In this document: positions 33,911 through 42,762 of the stretch, in pieces
Layout: every line of letters starts with the position of its first letter
How positions within the stretch are numbered: position 1 is the stretch's first letter
Assembly (NCBI GenBank): GCA_964600785.1
Contig: CAZRKH010000127.1
Coordinates: 1-64,000 of the forward strand
Length of the DNA stretch: 64,000 bases
Source: M30B53 sp964600785
Lineage (GTDB): Bacteria > Planctomycetota > Planctomycetia > Pirellulales > UBA1268
Direction of reading: 5' to 3'
The notes under the pieces: generated by a model
Told to the model about the DNA's origin: nothing
Seen by the model: the letters and a program-made list of their open reading frames with translations, nothing else
The model's database searches: none
Translations under genes and position numbers: made by a program

Positions 33911-34999
33911 GCCCCCGAGCCTACCCCCGGCACGTCGGCTCCCGAGTCGGCAGCACCTGATCTGATGCCTTCCGACGCCGTCGAGATTCCGAGGCCCGAT
34001 TTCCTGCAGCTCGCCTGGGACGAGCGGCTGGCCGGGCATGCCGCGGCCCGGGCCCGCGAGTGGCTTGCCGAGGACCTCGGCTGCGAGTGTGATTGGACGA
34101 GCGTATGGCTCGTGCCCGATACCGCCGTGGCCGACCTGCTGGTCACGGCGAGGGCCGAGGGTCTGATCGCCGGGCTGCCCCTGGGGCCGATCGTGGCCGC
34201 CATGGTCGACGAGGCGGTGCGGTTTGAGCCGCTTGTGGCCGAGGGATCGCGAGTGACTCCCGGCGACGCGGTAGCCCGCTTGGCCGGCCCGGTTCGCGAC
34301 GTTCTGACGATCGAGCGAACGCTCCTCAACGCCCTCGGGCGGATGTCGGGGGTGGCGACGGCCACCGCGGAGCTGGTGCGGGAGGCCGCCGGCCGGGCCT
34401 GTCGCGTCTACGACACCCGCAAGACCGTTCCCGGCTGGAGGATGCTCGACAAGTATGCGGTGCGGGTGGGTGGTGGCTGGAACCACCGGCTCGGTCTCGC
34501 CGATGCAATCTTGATCAAGGACAACCACCTCGCCGAGCTGCGGCGCGAGGGATTCGGGGCGGCCGAAGCGGTGCGGAGGGCTCGCGGGCGGATGCAGGCC
34601 GCCTTCCCGCCCCGGCGGGCTGCCTCGACGGTGGTCGAGGTGGAACTCGACAGGCTCGACGAATTTCGCGAGGTGCTCGAGGCGGGGCCCGACGTGGTGC
34701 TCCTGGACAACATGCCGCCGCCGCTTTTGCGGGAGGCGGTGGCCCTGCGGGACCGGCTGGCCCCGTCGGTGATCCTCGAGGCCTCCGGTGGAATCCGACC
34801 GGGGAGCATCGCCGCGGTCGCTGCTGCGGGCGTCGAAAGGATCAGCACCGGCTGGCCCACCCACGCGTCGGCCTGGCTCGACCTGGGGCTCGACTGGGCG
34901 ACAGGCCCCGGCGGCGGAAATTCGCCCTCAACCGGGCAAAAACACCCGGCCCCAGAAGAACGCAACCTAGAGCTTGACGAGAGCAGCCAGAGTCAGTAA
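33893..34999 (+). CDS. nadC: Nicotinate-nucleotide pyrophosphorylase (quinolinate phosphoribosyltransferase)
   Basis: NadC makes nicotinate mononucleotide from quinolinate and PRPP in de novo NAD synthesis. Signatures over the 368-residue protein: NALGRMSGVAT, DTRKTVPGWRMLDKYAVRVGGG, LIKDNHL, TVVEVELDRLDE, DVVLLDNMPP and EASGGIRPGS. The start is uncertain. ATG 33893 has a close gagaggg but overlaps the divergent ComEA-like gene, while ATG 33965 would avoid the overlap. The last 30 residues (from TGPGGG) are not found in the family and run into a low-GC region, so the natural C-terminus may be earlier. Confidence 0.95.
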   Translation: MAILVHAPEPTPGTSAPESAAPDLMPSDAVEIPRPDFLQLAWDERLAGHAAARAREWLAEDLGCECDWTSVWLVPDTAVADLLVTARAEGLIAGLPLGPIVAAMVDEAVRFEPLVAEGSRVTPGDAVARLAGPVRDVLTIERTLLNALGRMSGVATATAELVREAAGRACRVYDTRKTVPGWRMLDKYAVRVGGGWNHRLGLADAILIKDNHLAELRREGFGAAEAVRRARGRMQAAFPPRRAASTVVEVELDRLDEFREVLEAGPDVVLLDNMPPPLLREAVALRDRLAPSVILEASGGIRPGSIAAVAAAGVERISTGWPTHASAWLDLGLDWATGPGGGNSPSTGQKHPAPEERNLELDESSQSQ

Positions 35000-35462
35000 T
35001 CTTTAGGGCAGTTGCGAGAGATGGAGGTTTTCAGGCTCTGCTGGCGGATTCAACCCCGCAGATGAGTACTAAGGCATCGCGGATTTCGTGACTTCGTAGT
35101 CGGTTTTTTCGTTTCGGCCCAGTATCAGGTAGTCGCTCGTGAGTTCCTCAACCCGCGTCGGTCCCGGTCTCCGGGATACGTGGTTGAAGTAGATCCGAGC
35201 CTTCTTGACTGCCTTGTCTTGTGATCGCTGCTTGTTCCGGTGATCGCGGGAAATTCTCAAAAGGCTGTTGTCCCTGCCTGAAGCGGGTCAGCAGAGAGTC
35301 GTGAAGGAGCCTGGTCCCTTCATCGACGTGTTCGGCCGGCTCCCGTCTCGAAGGTGATCCCAGGGCCACCCAATTCGATTCACGGAGTCGCTACGAGCCG
35401 GATGTTTCGCGGAATGAGGAGCTTGCAAAGCATGACCCACCACCACCGCGGCATTCGCAATC
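35000..35462. other. Low-GC intergenic stretch, possible remnant region
   Basis: These 463 bases have visibly lower GC than the surroundings and sit between the oddly extended nadC end and the PEP-CTERM gene. I find no convincing gene. A minus-strand frame of 63 codons (35069-35260) and another overlapping in a different frame (35148-35369) could be parts of a decayed gene. Otherwise I see nothing recognisable. Confidence 0.4.
35069..35260 (-). CDS. Small hypothetical ORF, doubtful
   Basis: The 63-residue frame is Lys/Arg-rich near its start (RNKQRSQDKAVKKARIYF) and ends VTKSAMP. It is less GC-rich than neighbours and contains plausible secondary structure, but I recognise no family and see no Shine-Dalgarno. 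It may be a fragment of a decayed gene. Confidence in coding is low. Confidence 0.2.
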   Translation of the reverse strand: MRISRDHRNKQRSQDKAVKKARIYFNHVSRRPGPTRVEELTSDYLILGRNEKTDYEVTKSAMP

Positions 35463-36275
35463 ATGACGCTCCTGCACGTTTCTTCGAATCGGACTCAGCG
35501 GCCTTGGAGCCAAAGGGGGAGGCTCGCCTCCTGCTTCTTCAGCCTCCTGCCGGCCCTGGCTGCATTCTGCGTGCTTCTCGGTTCTGTCGGTGACGCCCGC
35601 GGCGAGGTCATCACGGCATCGTCGTTCCAGATCGACATCGCCAGCAACATTAAGTGGATGGACAACAACACTCTGCCGAGCGTCTCACACACCGTTGCCC
35701 GTCAGACAACGATGCAGTCGTTCGTCTCTGAGCGGCGGCCGACATTTCGGATCACCAACAACGCTGCCACCCTTCCTCTGACGGCCGCCACCTTCGATAT
35801 CAGCAGCCTGGCCTCGTACGTCCAGTTCTGCGAATGGCTCGACCATGATGGGCTGGCAACCTGGTCGATCGATCAATCGAAAAAAACAGTCGGCCTCGAA
35901 TTTGTCGATCCAATCCTTCCCGGTGCTTCCGTGAGCCTGATGATTGCGACGCAAGCCGAACCTTTCGCCTCGCTGGCGACGCGGCCGATTTTCACGACGT
36001 CGAACGTGGGCCGCAACATTGCCGGCGGAGAAGTGTCGCTCAAGGTGGGATCGGTGGCGGCAGATCCGGATCGTGTCGGCATCGTCGGGAACACGAACGA
36101 TACGCTCCAGTTCAGTTTCGGCGGCAACGGAGACACCATCGTCAATGCCGACGCCACGACGGTTGGGGTTCGTATCGGGGACGTGGCGGCCGTGCCTGAG
36201 CCGGGCACCCTGGCGATCGCCGGTTCGGCGGCGGCATTGCTCGCCTTCCTGCGGCTCCGCCGTCGGGCGGGGTAA
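35463..36275 (+). CDS. PEP-CTERM sorting-domain secreted protein
   Basis: The 270-residue protein has an N-terminal signal peptide (about residues 20-47, ending ARG), a beta-rich secreted region without known domain, and a C-terminal PEP-CTERM tripartite tag: VPEPGT, a hydrophobic helix (LAIAGSAAALLAFL) and an Arg cluster (RLRRRAG). Such tags are recognised by EpsH-type exosortases and are common in planctomycetes. There is no strong Shine-Dalgarno before 35463. It lies in the lower-GC island with the barrel protein that follows. Confidence 0.85.
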   Translation: MTLLHVSSNRTQRPWSQRGRLASCFFSLLPALAAFCVLLGSVGDARGEVITASSFQIDIASNIKWMDNNTLPSVSHTVARQTTMQSFVSERRPTFRITNNAATLPLTAATFDISSLASYVQFCEWLDHDGLATWSIDQSKKTVGLEFVDPILPGASVSLMIATQAEPFASLATRPIFTTSNVGRNIAGGEVSLKVGSVAADPDRVGIVGNTNDTLQFSFGGNGDTIVNADATTVGVRIGDVAAVPEPGTLAIAGSAAALLAFLRLRRRAG

Positions 36276-36489
36276 AGTGGGCGGTGCGGGGAGTCTCCGG
36301 GAAGTTTGCTGGTTCTACCGGTGCAATCGGTCGATGATTCTCGAGAGGCTATCGCTCGGCGGCCGCTGTCGCCGTCGATGATACGCCGGCTGTGGTCTCG
36401 GAATCCTTGCGATGCAACGTCACTGTTCCCGGTCTGCAAGCCTGCGGCACAAGCCGATACGCCTGTGCCAAAAGGCTCGGCGCTCCAGC

Positions 36490-37608
36490 ATGATCTGCAT
36501 GATCGTCGCGGTGCTGCTTTCGGCGGCGATTCCGCCGGCGGCCGCCGATGAAGAGCCGCTTCAAAGCCTCTTTGCCGACGACCCCGGATCGGCTCCCGTG
36601 CCGCTTGCCGTCGCCGCACGATCGGCCGAAATGCCTGTCGTCCCCAGGCCCACGTCTGCGGGGGCAGCTGCCTGGACGAGTCGGGTGGTCGCCGGGGCCG
36701 AGTACCTCCTGCTACGTCCATCGTTCAGCAACTCCACCGCCCTGTACAGCAACACGCGGTCGGGCGGAACCACCAGTGAACTGGACGCTGAAAACTTTTC
36801 GCAGGGCTATTCCAGCGGCGTCCGGGCCTTCCTCGGCTGGCGGCTATCGGAAGACTCGCTCCTGCGATTTTCTTATTTCGACCTGGCCGGGTCGGACACG
36901 GTCACCGGAGTGGCCAGCGGGGATTGGCCTGGCGGGAACGGAACTGCCTTCATCGGCCCCTACAACATCGAAGCGATTACCGACGGCGAATCGATCCAGT
37001 CGAGAATCGGCACGGTGGTGCGACTCTACGACCTCGAACTGGCCGCCCGCCTGCATGGACGCACCACAGAAAACGCCCAACCGCTTTGGGAAACCGAAGG
37101 TGGCGTGGGTCTTCGCTTTGCCGACACCAGCGTGGCGACCGACGTAGTCAACACCCGGCTCGTGCCTGGAGCGTCCGACGTTGTGGTGAGCACGGAACGA
37201 AACTTTCGTGGTGTCGGTCCTCTACTTGCCTATCAGGCGCGGCGATTCATAGGCAGCGGCAGGGTGAGTTTTTTCGCCACCGGAGCCGCTTCGCTGATCA
37301 TTGGCGACTACGAGAATCTCGACAGCCGATCGCTGCAAAGCCCCACGCAGCCTGCCGACGAATCGCAGCAGGTCGGCGGGCCGCTGCTGGTGCCCAATGC
37401 CGATTTTTCCATCGGGGGAAGCTGGCAGATGACGCCCCGCACGACCTTCTCCGCCGGCTGGCTGCTGCTCTACTTCGGGGAACTCGGCTATTCCGAGGTG
37501 ATCAACACCGAAGCCACGCCGCCGGGATCCCTTGCCACGAGCGTGGGGCTCGCAAACTCGAGCCTCTTTCTCGACGGTGCCTTCTTCCGGCTGACGCACA
37601 GCTTCTGA
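36490..37608 (+). CDS. Outer-membrane beta-barrel protein (Lpg1974/BBP7-like)
   Basis: The product has a signal peptide (MICMIVAVLLSAAIPPAAA), a short mature N-terminus and then many alternating strands ending in Phe (FFRLTHSF), the C-terminal signature of outer-membrane barrels. The region VVAGAEYLLLRPSFSN and the later GVRAFLGWRLSEDSLLRFSYFDLAG resemble the Lpg1974 pore-forming family and the BBP7 barrels common in planctomycetes (by eye). ATG 36490 was preferred; an upstream in-frame ATG at 36412 would add a basic N-terminal stretch. Confidence 0.75.
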   Translation: MICMIVAVLLSAAIPPAAADEEPLQSLFADDPGSAPVPLAVAARSAEMPVVPRPTSAGAAAWTSRVVAGAEYLLLRPSFSNSTALYSNTRSGGTTSELDAENFSQGYSSGVRAFLGWRLSEDSLLRFSYFDLAGSDTVTGVASGDWPGGNGTAFIGPYNIEAITDGESIQSRIGTVVRLYDLELAARLHGRTTENAQPLWETEGGVGLRFADTSVATDVVNTRLVPGASDVVVSTERNFRGVGPLLAYQARRFIGSGRVSFFATGAASLIIGDYENLDSRSLQSPTQPADESQQVGGPLLVPNADFSIGGSWQMTPRTTFSAGWLLLYFGELGYSEVINTEATPPGSLATSVGLANSSLFLDGAFFRLTHSF

Positions 37609-37655
37609 CGTGGGGCGTGCGTCCCGTTTCAGACGGAAGAGCCCTCGAAGGGCAG

Positions 37656-37850
37656 CTAGCCGCCGAGCAGCCGCGTCCGCCGCGTGCGACGCTCCGCCCG
37701 CAGTCGGGCCCGCCGCTTCGTTTCGCTCGGCTTTTCGAAGAACTCCCGTCGACGCATCTCCTTCTTGATGCCGCTGCGTTCGACGAGTTTGCGAAATCGC
37801 CGCACCGCCTCCTGGATGCTCTCCCGTTCCCGGACCGTCAGTTTGACCAT
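37656..37850 (-). CDS. rpsU: 30S ribosomal protein bS21
   Basis: bS21 helps translation initiation near the anti-Shine-Dalgarno region of 16S rRNA. The 64-residue product, MVKLTVRERESIQEAVRRF at the start, RREFFEKPSETKRR in the middle and a long Arg-rich tail, is typical. A possible -10 (TATACT on the minus strand, 37933-37938) lies upstream, but I see no clear -35. It is a single gene convergent with the barrel gene. Confidence 0.95.
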   Translation of the reverse strand: MVKLTVRERESIQEAVRRFRKLVERSGIKKEMRRREFFEKPSETKRRARLRAERRTRRTRLLGG

Positions 37851-38041
37851 GAAATCCTGTGCATGTCGGTAATGTTCTGGCTTGCCCCGCGACGGCCGGC
37901 CGCTGCCGGCTCCACGTTCTTCGCGGCGAAGTAGTATAAGGCGGGCCGGGAGGTCGGTCTACCGGGGTCGGGGTCTGCCCGGCGGCCGCTGCTCTGGGGC
38001 CAATGCCGGCCAGGACTCCCCAGTCGGCAGGCGGTGTAGCA

Positions 38042-38073
38042 GGCTAGCAGGCTTTTTCCGCGGGCAGCTAGCC
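38042..38073 (+). promoter_or_regulatory. Inverted repeat upstream of the CNB-MscS gene
   Basis: GGCTAGC (38042-38048) is reversed as GCTAGCC (38067-38073), with an 18-nt loop containing ttttt. A direct repeat TAGCAGGC TAGCAGGC overlaps its left arm. It lies 32 nt before the channel start and could be an RNA hairpin or operator. Function is unknown. Confidence 0.35.
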
Positions 38074-38105
38074 CGATATCGACGCATTCGCGGCGGGAGG
38101 CGGAG

Positions 38106-39665
38106 ATGGACCTGCAGACACCGACATGGCTGCCGACAGCCGGCTGGCTCCACGACGGCGACATTTCCCGGGAGCTGGTGGCCGCCGTGGTGGCGGTGGT
38201 CGTTTTCCTCCTGACGGCGCCGGCGGGTCGCCGCCGACTGGCGGCAGCGGCGATCGTGATCCTGCTGTTTGCCCCCGTCCCGCTCGCCCTGCCCCTGCTC
38301 TTCCCGGAGGAGGCAACTGCCGGCTGGATCGCGGAACTGGCGGTCCGGTTTCTGGTGTTGGCGTCGCTGTTGCAGTCGCTGCTGCTCGTGGCGGCGGTGT
38401 CGGTCTGGGAACGGATCGGACGGCCCCTGGAGAAGATCTTTCTCGACGTCTTTCGCTGGCTGGCCGCGGCGGTTGCGTTGCTGGTGATCCTCTTGGAGGC
38501 GGGGGTCGATCCGGCCGGCGTGTTCGCCGGCTCCGCGTTGATCTCGGCGGCCATCGGCTTCGCCAGCAAGGATACGCTGGGGAATCTCTTCGCGGGCCTG
38601 GCGATCCATGCCGAGCATCCCTTCGAGGTGGGCGACTGGATCCAATACGACGCCGACCCGGCCCACGTCGGCGAGGTGGTCGAGATCAACTGGCGGGCCA
38701 CCAAGGTGATCACCCTCGATCTGGCCCACGTGATCGTGCCCAACGGCCAGCTTGCCCAGGCTTCAATCCGCAACTTTACCAAGCCCGATCCCTGGTCACG
38801 GCGGAGCCTGTTTGTGGTCACGCCCTATTCCGTCTCGCCCCAGCGGGTGCAGCGGATCATCCTCGAGGCGATCCGCGGAAGCTTCGGCGTGCTCGAGCAG
38901 CCGGCCCCATCGGTGGTCACCAACGCCTTCACCGAGCGGGGCGTGGAGCACTGGGTGCGGCTGTTCACCACCGAGTTCGACAAGCGGGACAAGGTCGATG
39001 GCATGGCCCGTGACCGCATCTGGTTCGCACTGGCCCGCCACGGCATCGAGATCCCGGTGGCCACCCAGTCGATCCGGCTCACGCCGCTGCCGCCGCCGGT
39101 CGAGGAGGACCCGCTGCCGCACCGGCTGGCGGCGATCTCGCGGGTCGATCTGTTCGCGCCACTGGGTCCCGAGAGGCTGCGGCGACTCGCCGCCGCGGCC
39201 GGCGAGGTGACCTTCGCCGCGGGGGAGCCGGTGATCCGCCAGGGCGAGGCCGGCTCGAGCCTGTACCTTGTCGACTCCGGCCGGGTGGCAGTCAGCGTGC
39301 GGGCGGCCGACGGCGGCGAGCGGCCGGTGGGAGAACTCGGCCCCGGGGAGTTCTTCGGAGAGATGTCGCTGTTGACCGGATCACCGCGATCGGCGAGTGT
39401 GTCGGCGATCGAGGAGAGCCGCCTGATCGAGATTTCTGCCGATACCCTGCGGGAGTTTCTCGCCGAGGCCCCGTCGCTCGCCGAGGACCTCGGCGAACTG
39501 CTCGCCTGTCGGGAGCGATCCCTGCGGCTGGTCCTTGCCGACGAACCGCCACGGCAGGTCGGCAAGGCCGACCTGCTCTCGCGGATCATCGAGTTTTTTT
39601 CGCTCGAGGCCTTCGGTCCCACGCCCCGCCCACCCGCCGCCGGCAGCCCTGCGGAGACATCATGA
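38106..39665 (+). CDS. MscS-type mechanosensitive channel with C-terminal cyclic nucleotide-binding domain
   Basis: The 519-residue membrane protein has about four N-terminal membrane spans (residues 22-165), with the MscS pore helix and beta domain: AGSALISAAIGFASKDTLGNLFAGLAI, PFEVGDWIQ, and the VIVPNGQLAQASIRNFT segment. From about residue 346 a CNB (Crp-type) domain follows: LAAAAGEVTFAAGEPVIRQGEAGSSLYLVDSGRVAVSV and the phosphate-binding cassette LGPGEFFGEMSLLTGSPRSASV. Such fusions are known (bCNG channels) and may be gated by cyclic nucleotides rather than tension. The stop overlaps the next ATG (ATGA), tying it to the phosphodiesterase gene. Confidence 0.92.
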   Translation: MDLQTPTWLPTAGWLHDGDISRELVAAVVAVVVFLLTAPAGRRRLAAAAIVILLFAPVPLALPLLFPEEATAGWIAELAVRFLVLASLLQSLLLVAAVSVWERIGRPLEKIFLDVFRWLAAAVALLVILLEAGVDPAGVFAGSALISAAIGFASKDTLGNLFAGLAIHAEHPFEVGDWIQYDADPAHVGEVVEINWRATKVITLDLAHVIVPNGQLAQASIRNFTKPDPWSRRSLFVVTPYSVSPQRVQRIILEAIRGSFGVLEQPAPSVVTNAFTERGVEHWVRLFTTEFDKRDKVDGMARDRIWFALARHGIEIPVATQSIRLTPLPPPVEEDPLPHRLAAISRVDLFAPLGPERLRRLAAAAGEVTFAAGEPVIRQGEAGSSLYLVDSGRVAVSVRAADGGERPVGELGPGEFFGEMSLLTGSPRSASVSAIEESRLIEISADTLREFLAEAPSLAEDLGELLACRERSLRLVLADEPPRQVGKADLLSRIIEFFSLEAFGPTPRPPAAGSPAETS

Positions 39666-40438
39666 AGGTCGAACTGCTCCCCTCCTGCACCGGACCGGCG
39701 AGTGAGTCCTCCGGCTCTCCCCAGTTCCTCAGTTCGTACCTTGTCGATGAGCAGGTCGCGATCGACGCCGGGGCGATCGGCCTGGTCGCCGACCTCCAGC
39801 GGCAGCGGCAGGTGCGGCAGGTGTTTCTGACCCACGGCCATCTCGACCATGTCGCCAGCCTGCCGCTGTTCATCGAGAACGTTCATGCACCCGGGCCGGA
39901 CTGTCCCGAGGTTCTGGCCACCGCGGAGGTGCTCGACTCGCTCCGCGGTGACCTGCTCAACGGCCGCACCTGGCCCGACTTTTTCCAGCTCTCGCAGCCG
40001 GCCTCCGCGTTCGTGACCGCGACGGCCCTCGAGCCGGGCGTGGCCGTTGAGCGGTCGGGGCTGAGCGTCACTCCACTGGCGGTCTCCCATGCCCCCGGTA
40101 GCGTGGGGTTTCTCGTCGATGACGGCCACACACGCGTCGCCTTTCCCTCCGACACCGGCCCGACCGATGCTTTCTGGCAGGCGGCCGCGGCCGGCCCGCC
40201 GCCGGCGGCGGTCTTTCTGGAGACGAGTTTTCCCGACCGGCTCGCCGGGCTGGCGGGAGAGACCGGTCACCTCTGGCCGGCCGCGCTCCCGATCGAGATG
40301 GCCAAGCTCGGCCGCCCCACGCGGTGGATCATCGTGCACCGCAAGGCCGCCTTCGCCGAGGAGATTCGCCGCGAGATCGAGGCCCTCGCCTTACCGGGCG
40401 TGGAGATGGTGCAGCCGGGATTCCGCTACGAGTTTTGA
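39662..40438 (+). CDS. Class II cyclic nucleotide phosphodiesterase (metallo-beta-lactamase fold)
   Basis: The 258-residue protein has the metal-binding motif of class II cAMP phosphodiesterases, HGHLDH (His58, His60, Asp62, His63), followed by VASLPLFIENVHAPG. FPSDTGPTDAFW in the middle fits the same family, and ETSFPDRLAGLAGETGHL is the class II C-terminal pattern. It should hydrolyse cAMP or cGMP. The start overlaps the stop of the CNB-channel gene by 4 nt, implying translational coupling. This pairing suggests that the enzyme clears the channel's ligand (inference). Confidence 0.85.
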   Translation: MKVELLPSCTGPASESSGSPQFLSSYLVDEQVAIDAGAIGLVADLQRQRQVRQVFLTHGHLDHVASLPLFIENVHAPGPDCPEVLATAEVLDSLRGDLLNGRTWPDFFQLSQPASAFVTATALEPGVAVERSGLSVTPLAVSHAPGSVGFLVDDGHTRVAFPSDTGPTDAFWQAAAAGPPPAAVFLETSFPDRLAGLAGETGHLWPAALPIEMAKLGRPTRWIIVHRKAAFAEEIRREIEALALPGVEMVQPGFRYEF

Positions 40439-42285
40439 TCGCCCCGTCGGGCCTGCTTTCGCCGCTCGTGCTCGGCGAGCAAAACCTTGCGGAGACGGAT
40501 CGCCTCGGGCGTGACCTCCACGAGTTCGTCGTCCTCGATGTATTCCAACGCCTCCTCGAGCGACATCCGCCGTGGCGGCTTGAGGAGGATGTTCTTGTCG
40601 CTGCCGGAGGCCCGCATGTTGGTGAGCTTCTTTTCCTTGGTCGGGTTGACCACCATGTCCCCGCTGCGGGAGTTTTCGCCGACGATCATCCCTTCGTAGA
40701 CCTCGTCGCCCGGCGCGATGAACAGGTCGGCCCGCTCCTGCAGCCCGTCGAGCCCGAAGGCCACCGCTTTTCCCGCGACCATCGAGACGAGCACGCCGTT
40801 GGCACGGCCGGCCACTTCCCCCTCCGCCGGCCGCCAAGCCTCGAAGCGGTGGTGCATGATCGCTTCACCCTTGGTGGCGTTGAGCACGCGGGTCCGCAGC
40901 CCGATCAGCCCGCGGGCGGGAATCGAGAACACGACATGGGCGAAGTCGCCGCGGCTGCCCATCTCCACCAGCTGCCCGCGGCGGCTGCCGGCAAGCTCCA
41001 TCACGGGGCCGACCGCCTCCTGGGGCACCTCGACCACGAGCGATTCGACCGGCTCGAGCAGCACGCCCTCCTCGCGGCGGAGGATCACCCGCGGCTTGCC
41101 GACGGAAAGCTCGTAGCCCTCCCGCCGCATCGTCTCCACGAGCACCGAGAGGTGCAACAGCCCCCGTCCTGAAACCCGGAACTGTTCGCTGCCCTCCACC
41201 GGCTCCACGCTGAGGGCCACGTTGCGTTCGAGCTCCCGCGTCAGCCGGTCGCGGAGGTGCCGCGTGGTCAGGAATTTCCCGGAGCGGCCCGCGAGCGGGC
41301 TGGTGTTGACCCCGAAGATCATCGAGAGCGTCGGCTCGTCGACGGTCACCCGTGGCAGCGGCAGCGGTCGGCCGGGGTCGCAGATCGTGTCGCCGATCTC
41401 GACCGACTCCAGCCCGTGGATCGCCGCGATGTCGCCGGCGGTCGCCTCCTCGGCATCGACGCGGCCGAGCTTGTCGAAGACCTGCAGGCCCGTGATCTTT
41501 GCCGGCTCGAGCGTGCCCGCGGCGGTGGAGCGGGCCACTCCCATGCCCTTGGTGAGCGTTCCGGCCTCGATCCGGCCGATCGCGATGCGGCCCACAAACT
41601 CCGACCAGTCGAGCGTGGTCACCAGCAGCTGCAGGGGTCCGTCGGCCTGGACCGCCGGGCCGGGAATCCGCTCGAGCATCATCGAAAGCAGCGGCTCCAT
41701 CGTGCCCTCCCTGGCCTGCGGGTCGGGCGAGGCGTAGCCGTCGCGGGCCGAGGCGAAGAGGTAGGGAAAGTCGGCCAGTTCGTCGTCGGCCCCGAGTTCG
41801 AGAAACAGCTCGAGCACCTCGTCGAGCACCGCATGGGGCCGGGCGTCGGGCCGGTCGATCTTGTTGACCACCACCAGCGGTACGAGGCCGGCCTCGAAGG
41901 CCTTGCCAAGCACGAAGCGGGTCTGGGGCATCGGCCCCTCGGCGGCATCGACAAGCACCATCGCCCCGTCGGCCATTCGCAGCACCCGCTCGACCTCGCC
42001 GCCGAAGTCGGCATGGCCGGGGGTGTCGATGAGGTTGACCTTCACCCCCTGCCACTCGAGGGCGATGTTCTTGGCGAGAATCGTGATGCCCCGCTCCCGC
42101 TCGATATCGCCCGAATCGAGGATCCGTTCGCCGGCAAGTTGGCTGTCGCGAAACTGGCCGCACTGGCGGAGCAGGCAGTCGACCAGCGTGGTATTGCCGT
42201 GGTCGACATGGGCGATGATCGCGATGTTGCGAAGATCGGTCCGCCGGGCGGTCGCGGCGGGAGAGGCGGCTGGGGGAGTGGGCAT
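40426..42285 (-). CDS. typA: Translational GTPase TypA/BipA
   Basis: TypA is a ribosome-bound GTPase needed for assembly or stress growth. The 619-residue protein has RERGITI (switch I region), DTPGHADFGGEVERVL (G3), NKIDRPDA (G4) and the BipA-specific C-terminal domain. The P-loop reads AHVDHGNTTLV: the catalytic Lys of GKT is Asn31 (codon AAT, 42193-42195), a striking change for a GTPase. The start at 42285 was chosen because the longer frame runs through tRNA-Ala. It overlaps the end of the phosphodiesterase gene by 13 nt, convergently. Confidence 0.93.
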   Translation of the reverse strand: MPTPPAASPAATARRTDLRNIAIIAHVDHGNTTLVDCLLRQCGQFRDSQLAGERILDSGDIERERGITILAKNIALEWQGVKVNLIDTPGHADFGGEVERVLRMADGAMVLVDAAEGPMPQTRFVLGKAFEAGLVPLVVVNKIDRPDARPHAVLDEVLELFLELGADDELADFPYLFASARDGYASPDPQAREGTMEPLLSMMLERIPGPAVQADGPLQLLVTTLDWSEFVGRIAIGRIEAGTLTKGMGVARSTAAGTLEPAKITGLQVFDKLGRVDAEEATAGDIAAIHGLESVEIGDTICDPGRPLPLPRVTVDEPTLSMIFGVNTSPLAGRSGKFLTTRHLRDRLTRELERNVALSVEPVEGSEQFRVSGRGLLHLSVLVETMRREGYELSVGKPRVILRREEGVLLEPVESLVVEVPQEAVGPVMELAGSRRGQLVEMGSRGDFAHVVFSIPARGLIGLRTRVLNATKGEAIMHHRFEAWRPAEGEVAGRANGVLVSMVAGKAVAFGLDGLQERADLFIAPGDEVYEGMIVGENSRSGDMVVNPTKEKKLTNMRASGSDKNILLKPPRRMSLEEALEYIEDDELVEVTPEAIRLRKVLLAEHERRKQARRGDQNS

Positions 42286-42314
42286 GCGGTGGGCGTTGTA
42301 GGGCGGGCTGAGAA

Positions 42315-42388
<74 letters not shown>

Positions 42389-42415
42389 CGATGCGGCTGC
42401 GGAGCCCGCGGCGAG

Positions 42416-42489
42416 TGCGCGCGCCAAGACTCGAACTTGGGACCTCCACCTTATCAGGGTGGCGCTCTAACCAACTGAGCTACGCGCGC
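42416..42489 (-). tRNA. tRNA-Ile (anticodon GAT)
   Basis: The minus strand GCGCGCGTAGCTCAGTTGG... folds into a cloverleaf with acceptor GCGCGCG/CGCGCGC, anticodon stem CCACC/GGTGG and loop CTGATAA, so the anticodon is GAT. A73 is present. The Ile-Ala pair is the one usually found in rRNA operon spacers, but no rRNA is near it here. Confidence 0.96.
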
Positions 42490-42533
42490 AAGTGAGCGTC
42501 GCTGCCGGCCTTGGCATGGGCGGCAGACCTTCG

Positions 42534-42561
42534 AGTCTACGACTCACCGGGAGGAAATCAA
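42534..42561 (-). promoter_or_regulatory. Probable promoter of the tRNA-Ile/tRNA-Ala (typA) unit
   Basis: On the minus strand TTGATT (42556-42561) and TAGACT (42534-42539) are 16 nt apart. Transcription would start about 7 nt later, some 38 nt before tRNA-Ile. The same -10 hexamer TAGACT precedes tRNA-Val at 51149-51154. Confidence 0.45.
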
Positions 42562-42762
42562 AGCGGTGAGCCTGGTCTGCGGCAACCGGCGGAATGGGCA
42601 GGCCCCCGCCCGACCGCACCGCAAGCTGGCGCTGGCGCGGGAAAGCGGTTGCGGCTACATTGCCGAGGAACGGGAAACCGTCTGGCGGAACGCCCGCCGA
42701 GAACGGCGAGCTCATCCGCACACAGCGACTCCGGAGCGGCCGCAACCGCGGCCGAGATTGCC

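Noticed and set aside
33911..34864. Upstream extension of the ComEA-like frame
   Set aside because: It is antisense to nadC and carries no ComEA or other motif.
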